Source: Mesoaciditoga sp. (lineage in GTDB: Bacteria > Thermotogota > Thermotogae > Mesoaciditogales > Mesoaciditogaceae). Taken from it: DNA of 64,000 bases. Shown one piece after another: positions 1-7,446 of the stretch (its first letter is position 1; the number at the start of each line of letters is the position of its first letter). The notes under the pieces are model-generated. The model was not told where the DNA came from. It searched no databases and saw only the letters and a program-made list of their open reading frames with translations. The stretch is taken from contig PNIW01000032.1 in the NCBI GenBank assembly GCA_002878315.1, forward strand, positions 24,800-88,799, read 5' to 3'. Made by a program: the position numbers and the translations under genes.

Positions 1-384
1 GGCCCCCTCAAATGTTGAAAGCGCTATAACGGCGGCCCAGAATCTTGGAAAATCGAAGATAGTGCCTATTCCGTAATAGACAAGAAGTATTATCACAAGC
101 AATGGAATGTTGCGAAAAATGGTAACGTAAACGCCGGTAAGATCTCTAAGGGTTTCGCTTTTGGAAACCCTCGCTATGCCTCCAAGTACTCCTATAACAA
201 AAGAAAGTAAAATACTGAATATTGAAATTTGAAGGGTTATAAGCATTCCCATCAGATAGAGTTTTAGGTAATCAAAGGGCACAATATTCCAGTGAAATGG
301 ATATTGCAAGGAAATAAGATAATACATACCTCCAAAGACCACGATCAGTATGATCGCGGTAGATAATTTTCGAAACCATCTCAT
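1..384 (-). CDS. Amino-acid ABC transporter permease (HisM/GlnP family), 3' end beyond window
   Basis: Membrane permease of a polar amino-acid importer. The visible 128 residues begin MRWFRKL and hold one hydrophobic segment near residues 8-25, a short periplasmic stretch, then a second and third segment. A run close to ITLQISIFSILLSFVIG matches the start of the His/Glu/Gln permease fold, and FRNIPLLV resembles the family's FRGTPLLV motif that opens the conserved transport region. The ATG lies 9 nt after the stop of the binding-protein gene and follows GGTGAT, so the two are co-transcribed. An in-frame TGA just upstream fixes the start. The gene is cut by the window edge and is not in the ORF track because it has no stop here. 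An ATPase gene probably follows outside the window. Confidence 0.85.
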   Translation of the reverse strand, partial: MRWFRKLSTAIILIVVFGGMYYLISLQYPFHWNIVPFDYLKLYLMGMLITLQISIFSILLSFVIGVLGGIARVSKSETLRDLTGVYVTIFRNIPLLVIILLVYYGIGTIFDFPRFWAAVIALSTFEGA

Positions 385-393
385 TCACATCAC

Positions 394-1170
394 CTATGAA
401 TTTGGTTTGTAATTAACAAACCATTTGTCGTAAAGTTCCTGCCATTGGCCGCTTGCCTTTATGTATGTTATGAAGGTATTTATCCAATTAAGAAGTTCCT
501 GTTCATTTTTCTTTATCGCTATTCCATAATTTTCGTTTGTAAGCGTCTCATCTACTGTGGCAAGTTGATTATATTTTTCTACCATATATCCGACGTAAGT
601 TGAATCTGCAACGGCAATGTCGGCCTTTTTCATCGCAACCTGCAATGCGGCTTCGTCCATTGTATTGAATTCAAGTATTTTTGCATTTGGGAAGATTTTC
701 TTTGCCGCATCTTCACCTGTTGTTCCTATCTCGACGGCCACCGTTAAATTTTTCTGATCTTGAAGGCTTTTAACGGTCGGATTAGTATAAACTGATTTGT
801 TGTAGAGGATCTTCTGCCCTATTGTAAAGTAAGGGATAGAGAAATCGACCATCAGCGCTCTTTTTGGAGTTATCGTCATCGCCGATATTATCATGTCGAA
901 CTTTCCGGAGACAAGAGACGGAAGAATTCCAGACCATTGTGTTGGAACTATTCTGAGTTTGACTCCAAGTTCATTCGCCATTAACTGAGCCATATCGACA
1001 TCAAATCCTACGTAATTGCCGTTTGAATCCACACCCTCAAATGGCATGTAATGTACATCCATTCCCACTGTCAGATAACCCGAAGAGATTATCTTGTCAA
1101 GTGTGTCCGCCCCTACCACCACTGTTAGAATGACAAGAGAAAGGACAAATAACGCAAAAGTTTTACCCAT
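394..1170 (-). CDS. Amino-acid ABC transporter substrate-binding protein
   Basis: Periplasmic (toga-space) solute-binding protein of family 3, 258 aa. The track starts at 1212, but GGGAGGTG sits just before the ATG at 1170, and MGKTFALFVLSLVILTVVVGA is then a clean signal peptide without a lipobox. The mature part shows the family pattern: YLTVGMDVHYMPFE at the first strand, DMIISAMTITPKRA with the arginine that normally holds the ligand carboxylate, and ADIAVADSTYV with the aspartate that usually holds the alpha-amino group. Which amino acid is bound cannot be read. It is the first gene of the operon and is preceded by a leader that could terminate transcription, so its expression is probably set by an RNA switch. 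Confidence 0.9.
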   Translation of the reverse strand: MGKTFALFVLSLVILTVVVGADTLDKIISSGYLTVGMDVHYMPFEGVDSNGNYVGFDVDMAQLMANELGVKLRIVPTQWSGILPSLVSGKFDMIISAMTITPKRALMVDFSIPYFTIGQKILYNKSVYTNPTVKSLQDQKNLTVAVEIGTTGEDAAKKIFPNAKILEFNTMDEAALQVAMKKADIAVADSTYVGYMVEKYNQLATVDETLTNENYGIAIKKNEQELLNWINTFITYIKASGQWQELYDKWFVNYKPNS

Positions 1171-1198
1171 ACAGCACCTCCCTAAGATTTTTGAATAT

Positions 1199-1222
1199 AA
1201 AAAAGGCCACATCTTTGATGTG
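1199..1222 (-). terminator. Intrinsic terminator inside the leader (attenuator)
   Basis: On the minus strand CACATC-AAA-GATGTG forms a 6-bp hairpin, followed by GCC and six U residues, ending about 30 nt before the ATG of the binding-protein gene. Its first arm is also the 3' strand of the leader's outer helix, so it can only form when that helix is open. Confidence 0.7.
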
Positions 1223-1311
1223 AAACCTTCTCATGCACGATCAAGAAGCCGCTTCACCGGGCGGTTGCTTGACGTGCTTTCTATTTTCAATTATTGAAAA
1301 TTTTTTCACAT
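1199..1311 (-). ncRNA. Riboswitch-like structured leader of the amino-acid transporter operon
   Basis: Reading the minus strand, the leader has an outer helix ATGTGAAA/TTTCACAT (plus-strand 1304-1311 with 1218-1225) enclosing two hairpins. The first is TTTTCAA-TAA-TTGAAAA. The second is long: GCACG-TCAAG, internal loop, CCGC, loop CCGGTGAA, GCGG, internal loop, CTTGA-T-CGTGC (plus 1235-1277). The 3' strand of the outer helix overlaps the 5' arm of a terminator hairpin, so the two folds exclude each other. This is the logic of a transcriptional ON switch. I do not recognise the loops as any common riboswitch class (not lysine, glycine, SAM-I, T-box or glutamine as I know them). The pairing is seen directly; the function is inferred. 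Confidence 0.6.
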
Positions 1312-1338
1312 TTCCCCCTTAATTCAAAGGTTTGAAAT

Positions 1339-1368
1339 ATCTTATCATTGATATTTGATCAATGTCAA
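1339..1368 (-). promoter_or_regulatory. Promoter of the amino-acid transporter operon, with an operator-like palindrome in the spacer
   Basis: On the minus strand TTGACA (plus 1363-1368) is followed after 18 nt by TAAGAT (plus 1339-1344). Transcription would start just before the structured leader. The spacer contains the perfect inverted repeat CATTGAT-ATTTG-ATCAATG (1346-1364), a fit for a dimeric repressor that would block polymerase. The operon therefore may be controlled twice, by a protein at the promoter and by RNA in the leader. Confidence 0.6.
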
Positions 1369-1627
1369 TTAAAAAAACATTAAATTTTGTTTTCTTATTT
1401 TTTTTACAGCAAATATAATCCAATTTGATTTTAAATAATGAAGTATTTTGGTTTGAAATCAGGTAAAATCATACTTGGTTTGAAATATTTTGACGGGATG
1501 ATTCCTTAACATAAGAAGCGTGGAGATTGACAATCTTCGATTGAAATCGCCATGCATGAGCGACTTATTATCAGTTTTTTTCATTCTTGATATTACACAG
1601 GCGGGGTGCCTTTGGCGATCTTTTCTA
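1369..1627. other. AT-rich intergenic remainder with short repeats and a cloverleaf-like fold
   Basis: No gene is supported in this stretch between the two divergent operons. It holds two copies of GGTTTGAAAT (1450 and 1477; a third lies at 1329), a possible three-stem fold at 1518-1555 and a run of seven T at 1575-1581. A 23-codon ATG frame at 1438-1509 has no ribosome-binding site and was not accepted. Anything beyond these motifs looks like plain AT-rich spacer. Confidence 0.4.
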
Positions 1628-1636
1628 TGTTATAAT
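1628..1636 (+). promoter_or_regulatory. Extended -10 promoter for the tilS-ftsH operon
   Basis: TGTTATAAT is a perfect extended -10 element about 30 nt before the TTG start of the coiled-coil gene. No convincing -35 box is visible at the right distance, which is acceptable for an extended -10 promoter. The ribosome-binding site GAGGAGGT follows. Confidence 0.5.
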
Positions 1637-1667
1637 ATAATGAATTAACATTGAGGAGGTCTTAAAT

Positions 1668-1991
1668 TTGGAAGTAGAGGATACCGTTAAGAAACTTATT
1701 CTTTCAGAAAAAGATGCCCGTGCCATTGTTGACAGTGCTAAAGATAAGGCAAAAAAGATACTTTCAAAGGCAAATGAAGAGGGGGAATCCCTTCTTGAGA
1801 GTAAAAAATTAGAAGCGAAAAGGGTTTCTGAAGAGATGATCCGGAAAGCCGAGGAAGAAGCCCGGGCGAAATCAAAGGAAATCATTCAAAAAGCCTTGAA
1901 TTCAGTTGAGAATCTTAAGAATCAATACGCATCGATAAGAGAAGATTTCACTTCTGAGTTTGTTAAAAAATCTTTGAATTTAAAGGTTTAA
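1668..1991 (+). CDS. Small coiled-coil protein, resembles V-type ATPase peripheral-stalk subunit H/G
   Basis: A 107-aa, highly charged, almost entirely helical protein. Residues 8-85 are one long coiled coil rich in Lys, Glu and Ala with alanines at regular spacing, the style of the AhaH/VatH peripheral-stalk proteins (the AKKILSKANEEGE and RKAEEEARAKSKE stretches are typical). The start is TTG at 1668 behind GAGGAGGT. It opens an operon and ends 2 nt before tilS. No V-ATPase genes are nearby, so a stalk role is only a family guess. It may instead be a free scaffold-like protein. Confidence 0.6.
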   Translation: MEVEDTVKKLILSEKDARAIVDSAKDKAKKILSKANEEGESLLESKKLEAKRVSEEMIRKAEEEARAKSKEIIQKALNSVENLKNQYASIREDFTSEFVKKSLNLKV

Positions 1992-1993
1992 AC

Positions 1994-3367
1994 TTGAAAC
2001 TGGATGAATTTGAATACGATCTTTTGAAATTCGTAAAAAAAGAGTCTTTGATAAAAGATGGTGATTTTGTCCTGTTAGCCGTTTCGGGTGGCGCAGACTC
2101 GATGGCAATGATGCATGCCTTTTCCAAAATAAGAGATCATCTTAGTGCCGATTTTCTCGTCGCGCATCTAAATCACATGATAAGAAAGGAAGCTGAAATC
2201 GAGGGAAAAGGCGTTAGCGATTTTGCAAAGAGTTTGGGATTCGAATGCGTTGTCGAATCGAGAAATGTCCCGGAATACCTTAAAACTCACAAGGGCCTTT
2301 CAATTGAAGAAGGAGCGAGAGTCGTAAGATACGATTTTTTTGAAGCAGTTGCTTCGAAATACGGCGCGAATAAAATAGCAACAGCGCATCATCTTTCGGA
2401 TCTGACTGAAAATTTCTTCCTCAGACTTTTTAGAGGAAGCGGAGTAGGCGGACTTATAGGAATGAGCCCGGCGAGAGGCAAGTATATAAAGCCCTTTTTG
2501 ATCTTTGATGAACAGAGAATAAGGAATTATGTTAAAATTTATAGAATACCTTTTTTTGAAGACAAAACAAATTTTGATACAAGATATTTGCGAAATAGGA
2601 TAAGGCATCTCTTAATTCCGGAAATAAAAAAGGATTTTTGCCCTCAGATTGAAAAGATGGTTTTTAACATTTCAACAATCCTTAGAATGTATCAGGATCA
2701 TCTGGGCAAAGAGATATCGGAAAAATTCGATCTTAACATTGTAAATGACAGGATATGTTTGAAACTCGAAGACTTAAGAAAAGAAGACGATCTCGTTCTT
2801 TCAGAACTTTTCAAAATGATTTTAAATGAAATGGGAGTAAATATATCGCATAGAAAGATAGATTCATGTGTTAAGATCGTAAAAGATAGCCGATATCATG
2901 AGTTAAACCTCGGCCAAGGCGTTTACGTGATAAAGGATAAAGACGTTTGCGTAGGAAAAAAGAAAGAAGAGATTTTCTGGAGTCCATTAGAACTTTTAGT
3001 GCCAGGGTCAGTCCAAATAAAGGAATTATCTATTAAGATATATTCTGAATTTGAAGAAGGAGAGATAAAATTAGGGGATTCTAAAAATTGCGTAACCATT
3101 GATGCTGGGAAGATAACCTTTCCACTGGTTGTTAGACCTGCGAAGGATGAAAGGATCATTCCATTTGGAATGAAGGAAGAGGTAAGAGTGAAAGATATTT
3201 TGAAAAAAAGAGGAGTTTCTGCCGAGATGAGAAGGATATTTCCTGTTGTTGCTCAAAAAGATGGTAAAATCATCTGGATAGTGGGAATAACTTTTTCAGA
3301 TGATTTGAAAGTCACAAAAAATACGCGTAAAATTTTAACGTTAATACGGGAAGGAGGCGCTTTTTGA
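1994..3367 (+). CDS. tilS: tRNA(Ile)-lysidine synthase
   Basis: Converts cytidine 34 of the CAU-anticodon tRNA-Ile to lysidine using ATP and lysine, so that it reads AUA. The 457-aa length is normal for the long form. The PP-loop signature SGGADS is at residues 31-36. The following HLNHMIR and RVVRYDFF stretches fit the N-terminal catalytic domain, and ETFPLVVRPAK-like sequence near residue 375 marks the C-terminal tRNA-binding domains. The start is TTG, 2 nt after the coiled-coil gene, and the stop overlaps the ftsH start (TGATG). The tilS-ftsH neighbourhood is common in bacteria. Confidence 0.95.
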   Translation: MKLDEFEYDLLKFVKKESLIKDGDFVLLAVSGGADSMAMMHAFSKIRDHLSADFLVAHLNHMIRKEAEIEGKGVSDFAKSLGFECVVESRNVPEYLKTHKGLSIEEGARVVRYDFFEAVASKYGANKIATAHHLSDLTENFFLRLFRGSGVGGLIGMSPARGKYIKPFLIFDEQRIRNYVKIYRIPFFEDKTNFDTRYLRNRIRHLLIPEIKKDFCPQIEKMVFNISTILRMYQDHLGKEISEKFDLNIVNDRICLKLEDLRKEDDLVLSELFKMILNEMGVNISHRKIDSCVKIVKDSRYHELNLGQGVYVIKDKDVCVGKKKEEIFWSPLELLVPGSVQIKELSIKIYSEFEEGEIKLGDSKNCVTIDAGKITFPLVVRPAKDERIIPFGMKEEVRVKDILKKRGVSAEMRRIFPVVAQKDGKIIWIVGITFSDDLKVTKNTRKILTLIREGGAF

Positions 3368-5271
3368 TGCCGGCACCGAATTATACAAAGCAAACAGGCC
3401 CAAATTGGAGAACCATACTGATATATTTTCTTGTCATAGTCATGTTCTTTTTACTGATAAGACTTATGTGGCCTCCAACCAATCCTGTTACACAGATAAG
3501 TTTTACCAATTTTCTCTCAATGGTAAACCAAGATCCCACTCCGATCGCTTCCGTTGTGGTTGATTCGAGTGGTAATACGACTGTAACGACAAAAAATGGT
3601 ACTATATATAATCTTTATGCTCCATGGCTTCTTACAAGCAACTCTTTGGTAGAGACGATGTCTTCAAAGGGAATCAGCGTTGTGGCAAAACCTGCCACGG
3701 ATTCGAGCGTGTGGATAAATGCGATATTTTACTTCGTCCTGCCTTTGGTCATCTTGATGATCTTCTGGTGGTGGATGATGAGAAGGATGGGTAGCGCTAA
3801 TTCGCAGGCCTTCAGTTTTACAAAGAGTCCGGCTAAGGTTTACAAGCCTTCCGACAAGAGAGTAACCTTTAAAGATGTTGCTGGAGTTGATGAGGCAAAG
3901 GAAGAATTAAAATCTATAGTTGATTTTTTAAAAGATCCTCAATCTTTTAATGTCCTCGGAGCGAGAATGCCAAAGGGTGTTTTGCTTGTTGGACCTCCAG
4001 GAACTGGAAAGACTCTCATAGCAAGAGCCGTTGCTGGAGAAGCCAATGTTCCCTTCTTTCACATGAGCGGATCTGATTTCGTTGAACTGTTTGTCGGTGT
4101 GGGTGCTGCAAGGGTAAGAGAACTCTTCAATCAGGCAAAGCAAAATGCACCTTCCATAATATTCATAGACGAAATAGATGCCGTTGGCCGTCAGAGAGGA
4201 GCGGGACTGGGCGGTGGTCACGATGAAAGGGAGCAGACTTTAAACCAACTGTTAGTTGAGATGGATGGGTTTGACAATCAAACGGCCGTCATAGTCATGG
4301 CCGCAACGAATAGGCCGGATATTCTCGATAGCGCTTTACTTAGACCTGGAAGATTCGACAAAAAGGTTATTCTCGATCCGCCCGACATAAAGGGGCGCGA
4401 GGAGATCCTGAAAGTTCACATGAGAGGAAAGCCTATCGATCCAAATGTTGATGTTAGTGTTCTTGCAAGAAGGACTCCCGGATTTGTCGGGGCAGATCTT
4501 GAAAATCTTATAAATGAAGCGGCATTGCTCGCGGCCCAGAGAAAAAAGAAACAGATAACAATGGAAGAACTCGAGGAAGGAATAGACAGAGTCATAGCGG
4601 GTCCAGAAAGAAGATCGAGAGTTGTAAGTGAGGAAGAAAGAAAGGTCGTTGCCTATCACGAAATAGGACACGCCGTTGTTGGAGCCGTTTTGCCAAATGC
4701 CGATCCTGTCCACAAAATTTCGATTGTTCCAAGAGGAATGCATGCTCTCGGTTTTACCCTTCAACTTCCAACGAGGGACAAGTATTTGATGTCAAAAGAC
4801 GAAATGCTTGACAGGCTTGCAGGAATGCTTGGAGGAAGAGCGGCAGAAGAACTCGTATTTCACCAGATAACCACGGGAGCGGCAAATGATTTGGAAGTCG
4901 CGACCAAACTTGCAAAGGATATGGTTTGCAAATACGGTATGAGCGAGACGATAGGGCCAGTTTCATGGGGAGAAGAAGGTGGCGAGGTCTTCCTTGGAAA
5001 GCAACTTGGAAGAATGCCTAATTACAGTGAAGAAACGGCTGCAAAGATAGATTATGAAGTAAAGAGGATAATTGAAGAAAGTTACAAACGTGCGATGGAC
5101 ATCTTAAAGAAATACAGAGAAAAACTCGATGAAATAGCCAAAATATTGCTTGAGAAGGAAACCATAGAAGGAGAAGAACTCGATAAACTCTTAAAGGGCG
5201 AACTTAATTTAGATCATAACGGTAACGATTCATATTCAAAGACAAAAGAGGTTGCAAGAGAAAATAACTGA
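3367..5271 (+). CDS. ftsH: ATP-dependent zinc metalloprotease FtsH
   Basis: Membrane-anchored AAA+ protease that extracts and degrades membrane and short-lived cytosolic proteins. Two transmembrane helices (about residues 17-35 and 117-138) flank a small extracytoplasmic domain. The AAA module has Walker A GPPGTGKT near 210, Walker B IIFIDEID near 265 and the SRH region around TNRPDILD. The M41 zinc site HEIGH is at about 432-436. I take the ATG at 3367 over the track's TTG at 3364, because AAGGAGGC is then 9 nt upstream and the start overlaps the tilS stop. The last residues are replaced by a polar Asn/Lys tail. Confidence 0.97.
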   Translation: MPAPNYTKQTGPNWRTILIYFLVIVMFFLLIRLMWPPTNPVTQISFTNFLSMVNQDPTPIASVVVDSSGNTTVTTKNGTIYNLYAPWLLTSNSLVETMSSKGISVVAKPATDSSVWINAIFYFVLPLVILMIFWWWMMRRMGSANSQAFSFTKSPAKVYKPSDKRVTFKDVAGVDEAKEELKSIVDFLKDPQSFNVLGARMPKGVLLVGPPGTGKTLIARAVAGEANVPFFHMSGSDFVELFVGVGAARVRELFNQAKQNAPSIIFIDEIDAVGRQRGAGLGGGHDEREQTLNQLLVEMDGFDNQTAVIVMAATNRPDILDSALLRPGRFDKKVILDPPDIKGREEILKVHMRGKPIDPNVDVSVLARRTPGFVGADLENLINEAALLAAQRKKKQITMEELEEGIDRVIAGPERRSRVVSEEERKVVAYHEIGHAVVGAVLPNADPVHKISIVPRGMHALGFTLQLPTRDKYLMSKDEMLDRLAGMLGGRAAEELVFHQITTGAANDLEVATKLAKDMVCKYGMSETIGPVSWGEEGGEVFLGKQLGRMPNYSEETAAKIDYEVKRIIEESYKRAMDILKKYREKLDEIAKILLEKETIEGEELDKLLKGELNLDHNGNDSYSKTKEVARENN

Positions 5272-6721
5272 AATATTTTTAAGAAAGAAGAATAGTGGCG
5301 GCATACCGGTGGCTCTTATCTTCCCAAATGAATATGCCGCCGCAATTTCAAATTTAGGTTTTAACGCTGCTTTCGCGGCGTTTGAGGATCATGGTTTTTC
5401 ATGTGAACGTTTTTTTTATTCGAATGGAGAAACAAGGTCTTTGAGTGGTAAGCGCCTCAGAGATTTCAAAATATGGGCCTTTTCGATCTCATTCGAAATG
5501 GATGTTCTAAATATTTTTGATATTTTCTCACATGAAAATGTTGAGATCCTTGCCGAGAGAAGAAAGGGAAATCCACTTGTTATTTTTGGTGGAGCGATGA
5601 CTTTTTTTAATCCAAATTCTTTCTGGCACGTCGCGGATCTCATCTTTCATGGCGAGATAGAAGGAATGGGAAATATCCTTGAAGATTTAAGAGAAAGTTT
5701 AAGAGTACAATGGCCTGAGATCCTTGAAAAAATGAGCAAATTTCCGAATGTCTCTGTCCCTGTACTCGGCAAAAAAAATGTTAATCTTTCCAAATTAAGA
5801 AATCTTTCGGCATCTTTAGGAAGTTCTGTTTTCCTTTCCGAAGAAGGGGTCTTTGGGAAGACTTATCTGATAGAGATAGAAAGGGGATGCATTCACCGGT
5901 GTAGTTTTTGTGTGGCCTCGAAGATATACAATATCGTGCGTTTTATGCCTCTTGAAGAGATTAAAGAGAGAATCTCCATGGCCACTGTACAAACAGACAA
6001 AGTTGGTCTCGTCGCATCGAGTGTTTCTGATTATCCTCATTTGATGGACTTGCTTTTCTGGCTAAAGGAGAGGGTGAAGTTTTTAAGTGTCTCTTCTTTA
6101 AGGCTTGATGCAATAAGCGTGGAACTTGTGAAGGTTCTCGAATCGATGGGAGATAGAGAGATAACGCTTGCGCCTGAGGCTGGAACACAAAAAATGAGAA
6201 ATTTGCTTAACAAAGAGATCGATGAAGAAGACATAAAAAGAGCCATTCAAAATGTCAAGGTAGCGGGCCTTAAACGCGTCAAGATGTATTTCATATACGG
6301 CTTGCCGGAAGAAGACCAGAGCGATTTAAATGGTATAATCGACGTAGTCAAAATGGTCAAAGAGGAAGGAATCATCCCATATGTGAGCCTTAATCCTTTG
6401 ATACCAAAACCGTTTACGAACTTTGAAAATTTTCAAATGCGTTCTTCTAAAGATTTAAAAGAAAGGGAGAGATATCTTCAATCAAGTCTCGGGAAGATCG
6501 GAGTCAAGAGTAAGTTTGAAAGCATAAGGCTTTCAAGAATTCAATGGGTCCTTGCTACGGCAAACGCGGAGATCTCTTATGAACTTGCGCGTAGAGATGA
6601 AAGAATGAAATTTATTCACGGTATAGAAAGGGAATGGCAAGCCGAACCATCATGGAGGTATATCGATATTTCATGGAAAAATTCAGAATTTGGAGAGTTG
6701 AAAATTTTAAAGGAGGGATAA
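5252..6721 (+). CDS. Radical SAM protein with B12-binding-like N-terminal region
   Basis: A 489-aa radical SAM enzyme. The cluster motif CIHRCSFC (CxxxCxxC) lies near residue 215 in IEIERGCIHRCSFC. It is followed by the usual barrel landmarks, including SSLRLDAI, LAPEAGTQKMR and KMYFIYGLPEED. The first ~190 residues have the alternating fold seen ahead of the radical SAM barrel in B12-binding/RimO-like proteins, but no DxHxxG cobalamin motif is visible. The substrate is unknown. The TTG start overlaps the ftsH end by 20 nt, so it is translationally coupled. A later start would cost a conserved-looking N-terminus. Confidence 0.85.
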   Translation: MQEKITEIFLRKKNSGGIPVALIFPNEYAAAISNLGFNAAFAAFEDHGFSCERFFYSNGETRSLSGKRLRDFKIWAFSISFEMDVLNIFDIFSHENVEILAERRKGNPLVIFGGAMTFFNPNSFWHVADLIFHGEIEGMGNILEDLRESLRVQWPEILEKMSKFPNVSVPVLGKKNVNLSKLRNLSASLGSSVFLSEEGVFGKTYLIEIERGCIHRCSFCVASKIYNIVRFMPLEEIKERISMATVQTDKVGLVASSVSDYPHLMDLLFWLKERVKFLSVSSLRLDAISVELVKVLESMGDREITLAPEAGTQKMRNLLNKEIDEEDIKRAIQNVKVAGLKRVKMYFIYGLPEEDQSDLNGIIDVVKMVKEEGIIPYVSLNPLIPKPFTNFENFQMRSSKDLKERERYLQSSLGKIGVKSKFESIRLSRIQWVLATANAEISYELARRDERMKFIHGIEREWQAEPSWRYIDISWKNSEFGELKILKEG

Positions 6722-6724
6722 TTA

Positions 6725-7444
6725 ATGTTAAAAAAGCGGATACTCGTCGTTGATGATGAACCTTCGATAGTAGAACTCGTAAGTTACAACCTGAAAAAAG
6801 AAGGGTATGACGTGCTTAAAGCGTACGATGCAGAAAAGGCTCTCGAGATAATAAAGGAAGAGGAAATAGATTTATTCATCATCGACGTCATGTTGCCCGG
6901 GATGGATGGCTTTGAACTCGTTAGAACCTTAAGGAGCGGGGATAAGAATAGGGATAAGCCTGTTATATTCTTGACTGCAAAAGGTGAAGAATTCGATAGA
7001 GTGCTTGGTCTCGAACTTGGAGCAGATGACTACATAACAAAACCCTTCAGCGTAAGAGAATTGCTTGCAAGGATAAAGGCTATCTTCAGGAGAACGGATC
7101 AGGCTCTGACCAAGGTGGAAGAAAAGCCCAAAAAGATTTCTGCAAAGGATCTCGACATAGATCTTGAAAAGTATGAAGTTAAGGTTAGAGGAAAACCTGT
7201 TGGTTTGACACCTCTCGAGTTTGATCTTCTGAGATTTCTTGCCGAGAATGCCGGAAAGGTCTTCAGCAGGGACGTTTTGCTTGACACGTTGTGGGGATAC
7301 GACTATTACGGTGATACAAGAACTGTGGATGTTCACATAAGAAGGCTTAGAACAAAAATAGAAGAGGATCCTTCAAATCCCAAGTACATAGTCACGGTAA
7401 GGGGAAAAGGCTACAAATTCAAGGATCCGGGTAGCGAGGATTAA
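6725..7444 (+). CDS. PhoB/OmpR-type response regulator
   Basis: DNA-binding response regulator of 239 aa. The receiver domain (about 1-120) has the acidic pair DD at 10-11, phospho-acceptor D54 in FIIDVMLPG, the switch threonine in LTAKG and the lysine in TKPFS near 108. A winged-helix Trans_reg_C domain (about 140-235) follows, with TPLEFDLLRFLA and the recognition segment TVDVHIRRLRTKI. It starts 3 nt after the radical SAM gene behind AAAGGAGGG and ends 2 nt before its histidine kinase, so the pair is surely cognate. Target genes are not visible here. The nearby PiT/PhoU operon is a plausible but unproven candidate. Confidence 0.95.
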   Translation: MLKKRILVVDDEPSIVELVSYNLKKEGYDVLKAYDAEKALEIIKEEEIDLFIIDVMLPGMDGFELVRTLRSGDKNRDKPVIFLTAKGEEFDRVLGLELGADDYITKPFSVRELLARIKAIFRRTDQALTKVEEKPKKISAKDLDIDLEKYEVKVRGKPVGLTPLEFDLLRFLAENAGKVFSRDVLLDTLWGYDYYGDTRTVDVHIRRLRTKIEEDPSNPKYIVTVRGKGYKFKDPGSED

Positions 7445-7446
7445 CT

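Noticed and set aside
1329-1488. GGTTTGAAAT repeats as a CRISPR remnant
   Set aside because: The unit is only 10 nt, spacing is irregular (121 and 27 nt), and no cas genes are in the window.
1438-1509. 23-codon frame MKYFGLKSGKIILGLKYFDGMIP
   Set aside because: No ribosome-binding site, and its apparent internal repeat only reflects the GGTTTGAAAT DNA repeat.
4336-4966. Minus-strand frames of 142 and 70 aa within ftsH
   Set aside because: Overlap the AAA and protease domains of ftsH entirely; no start signals.
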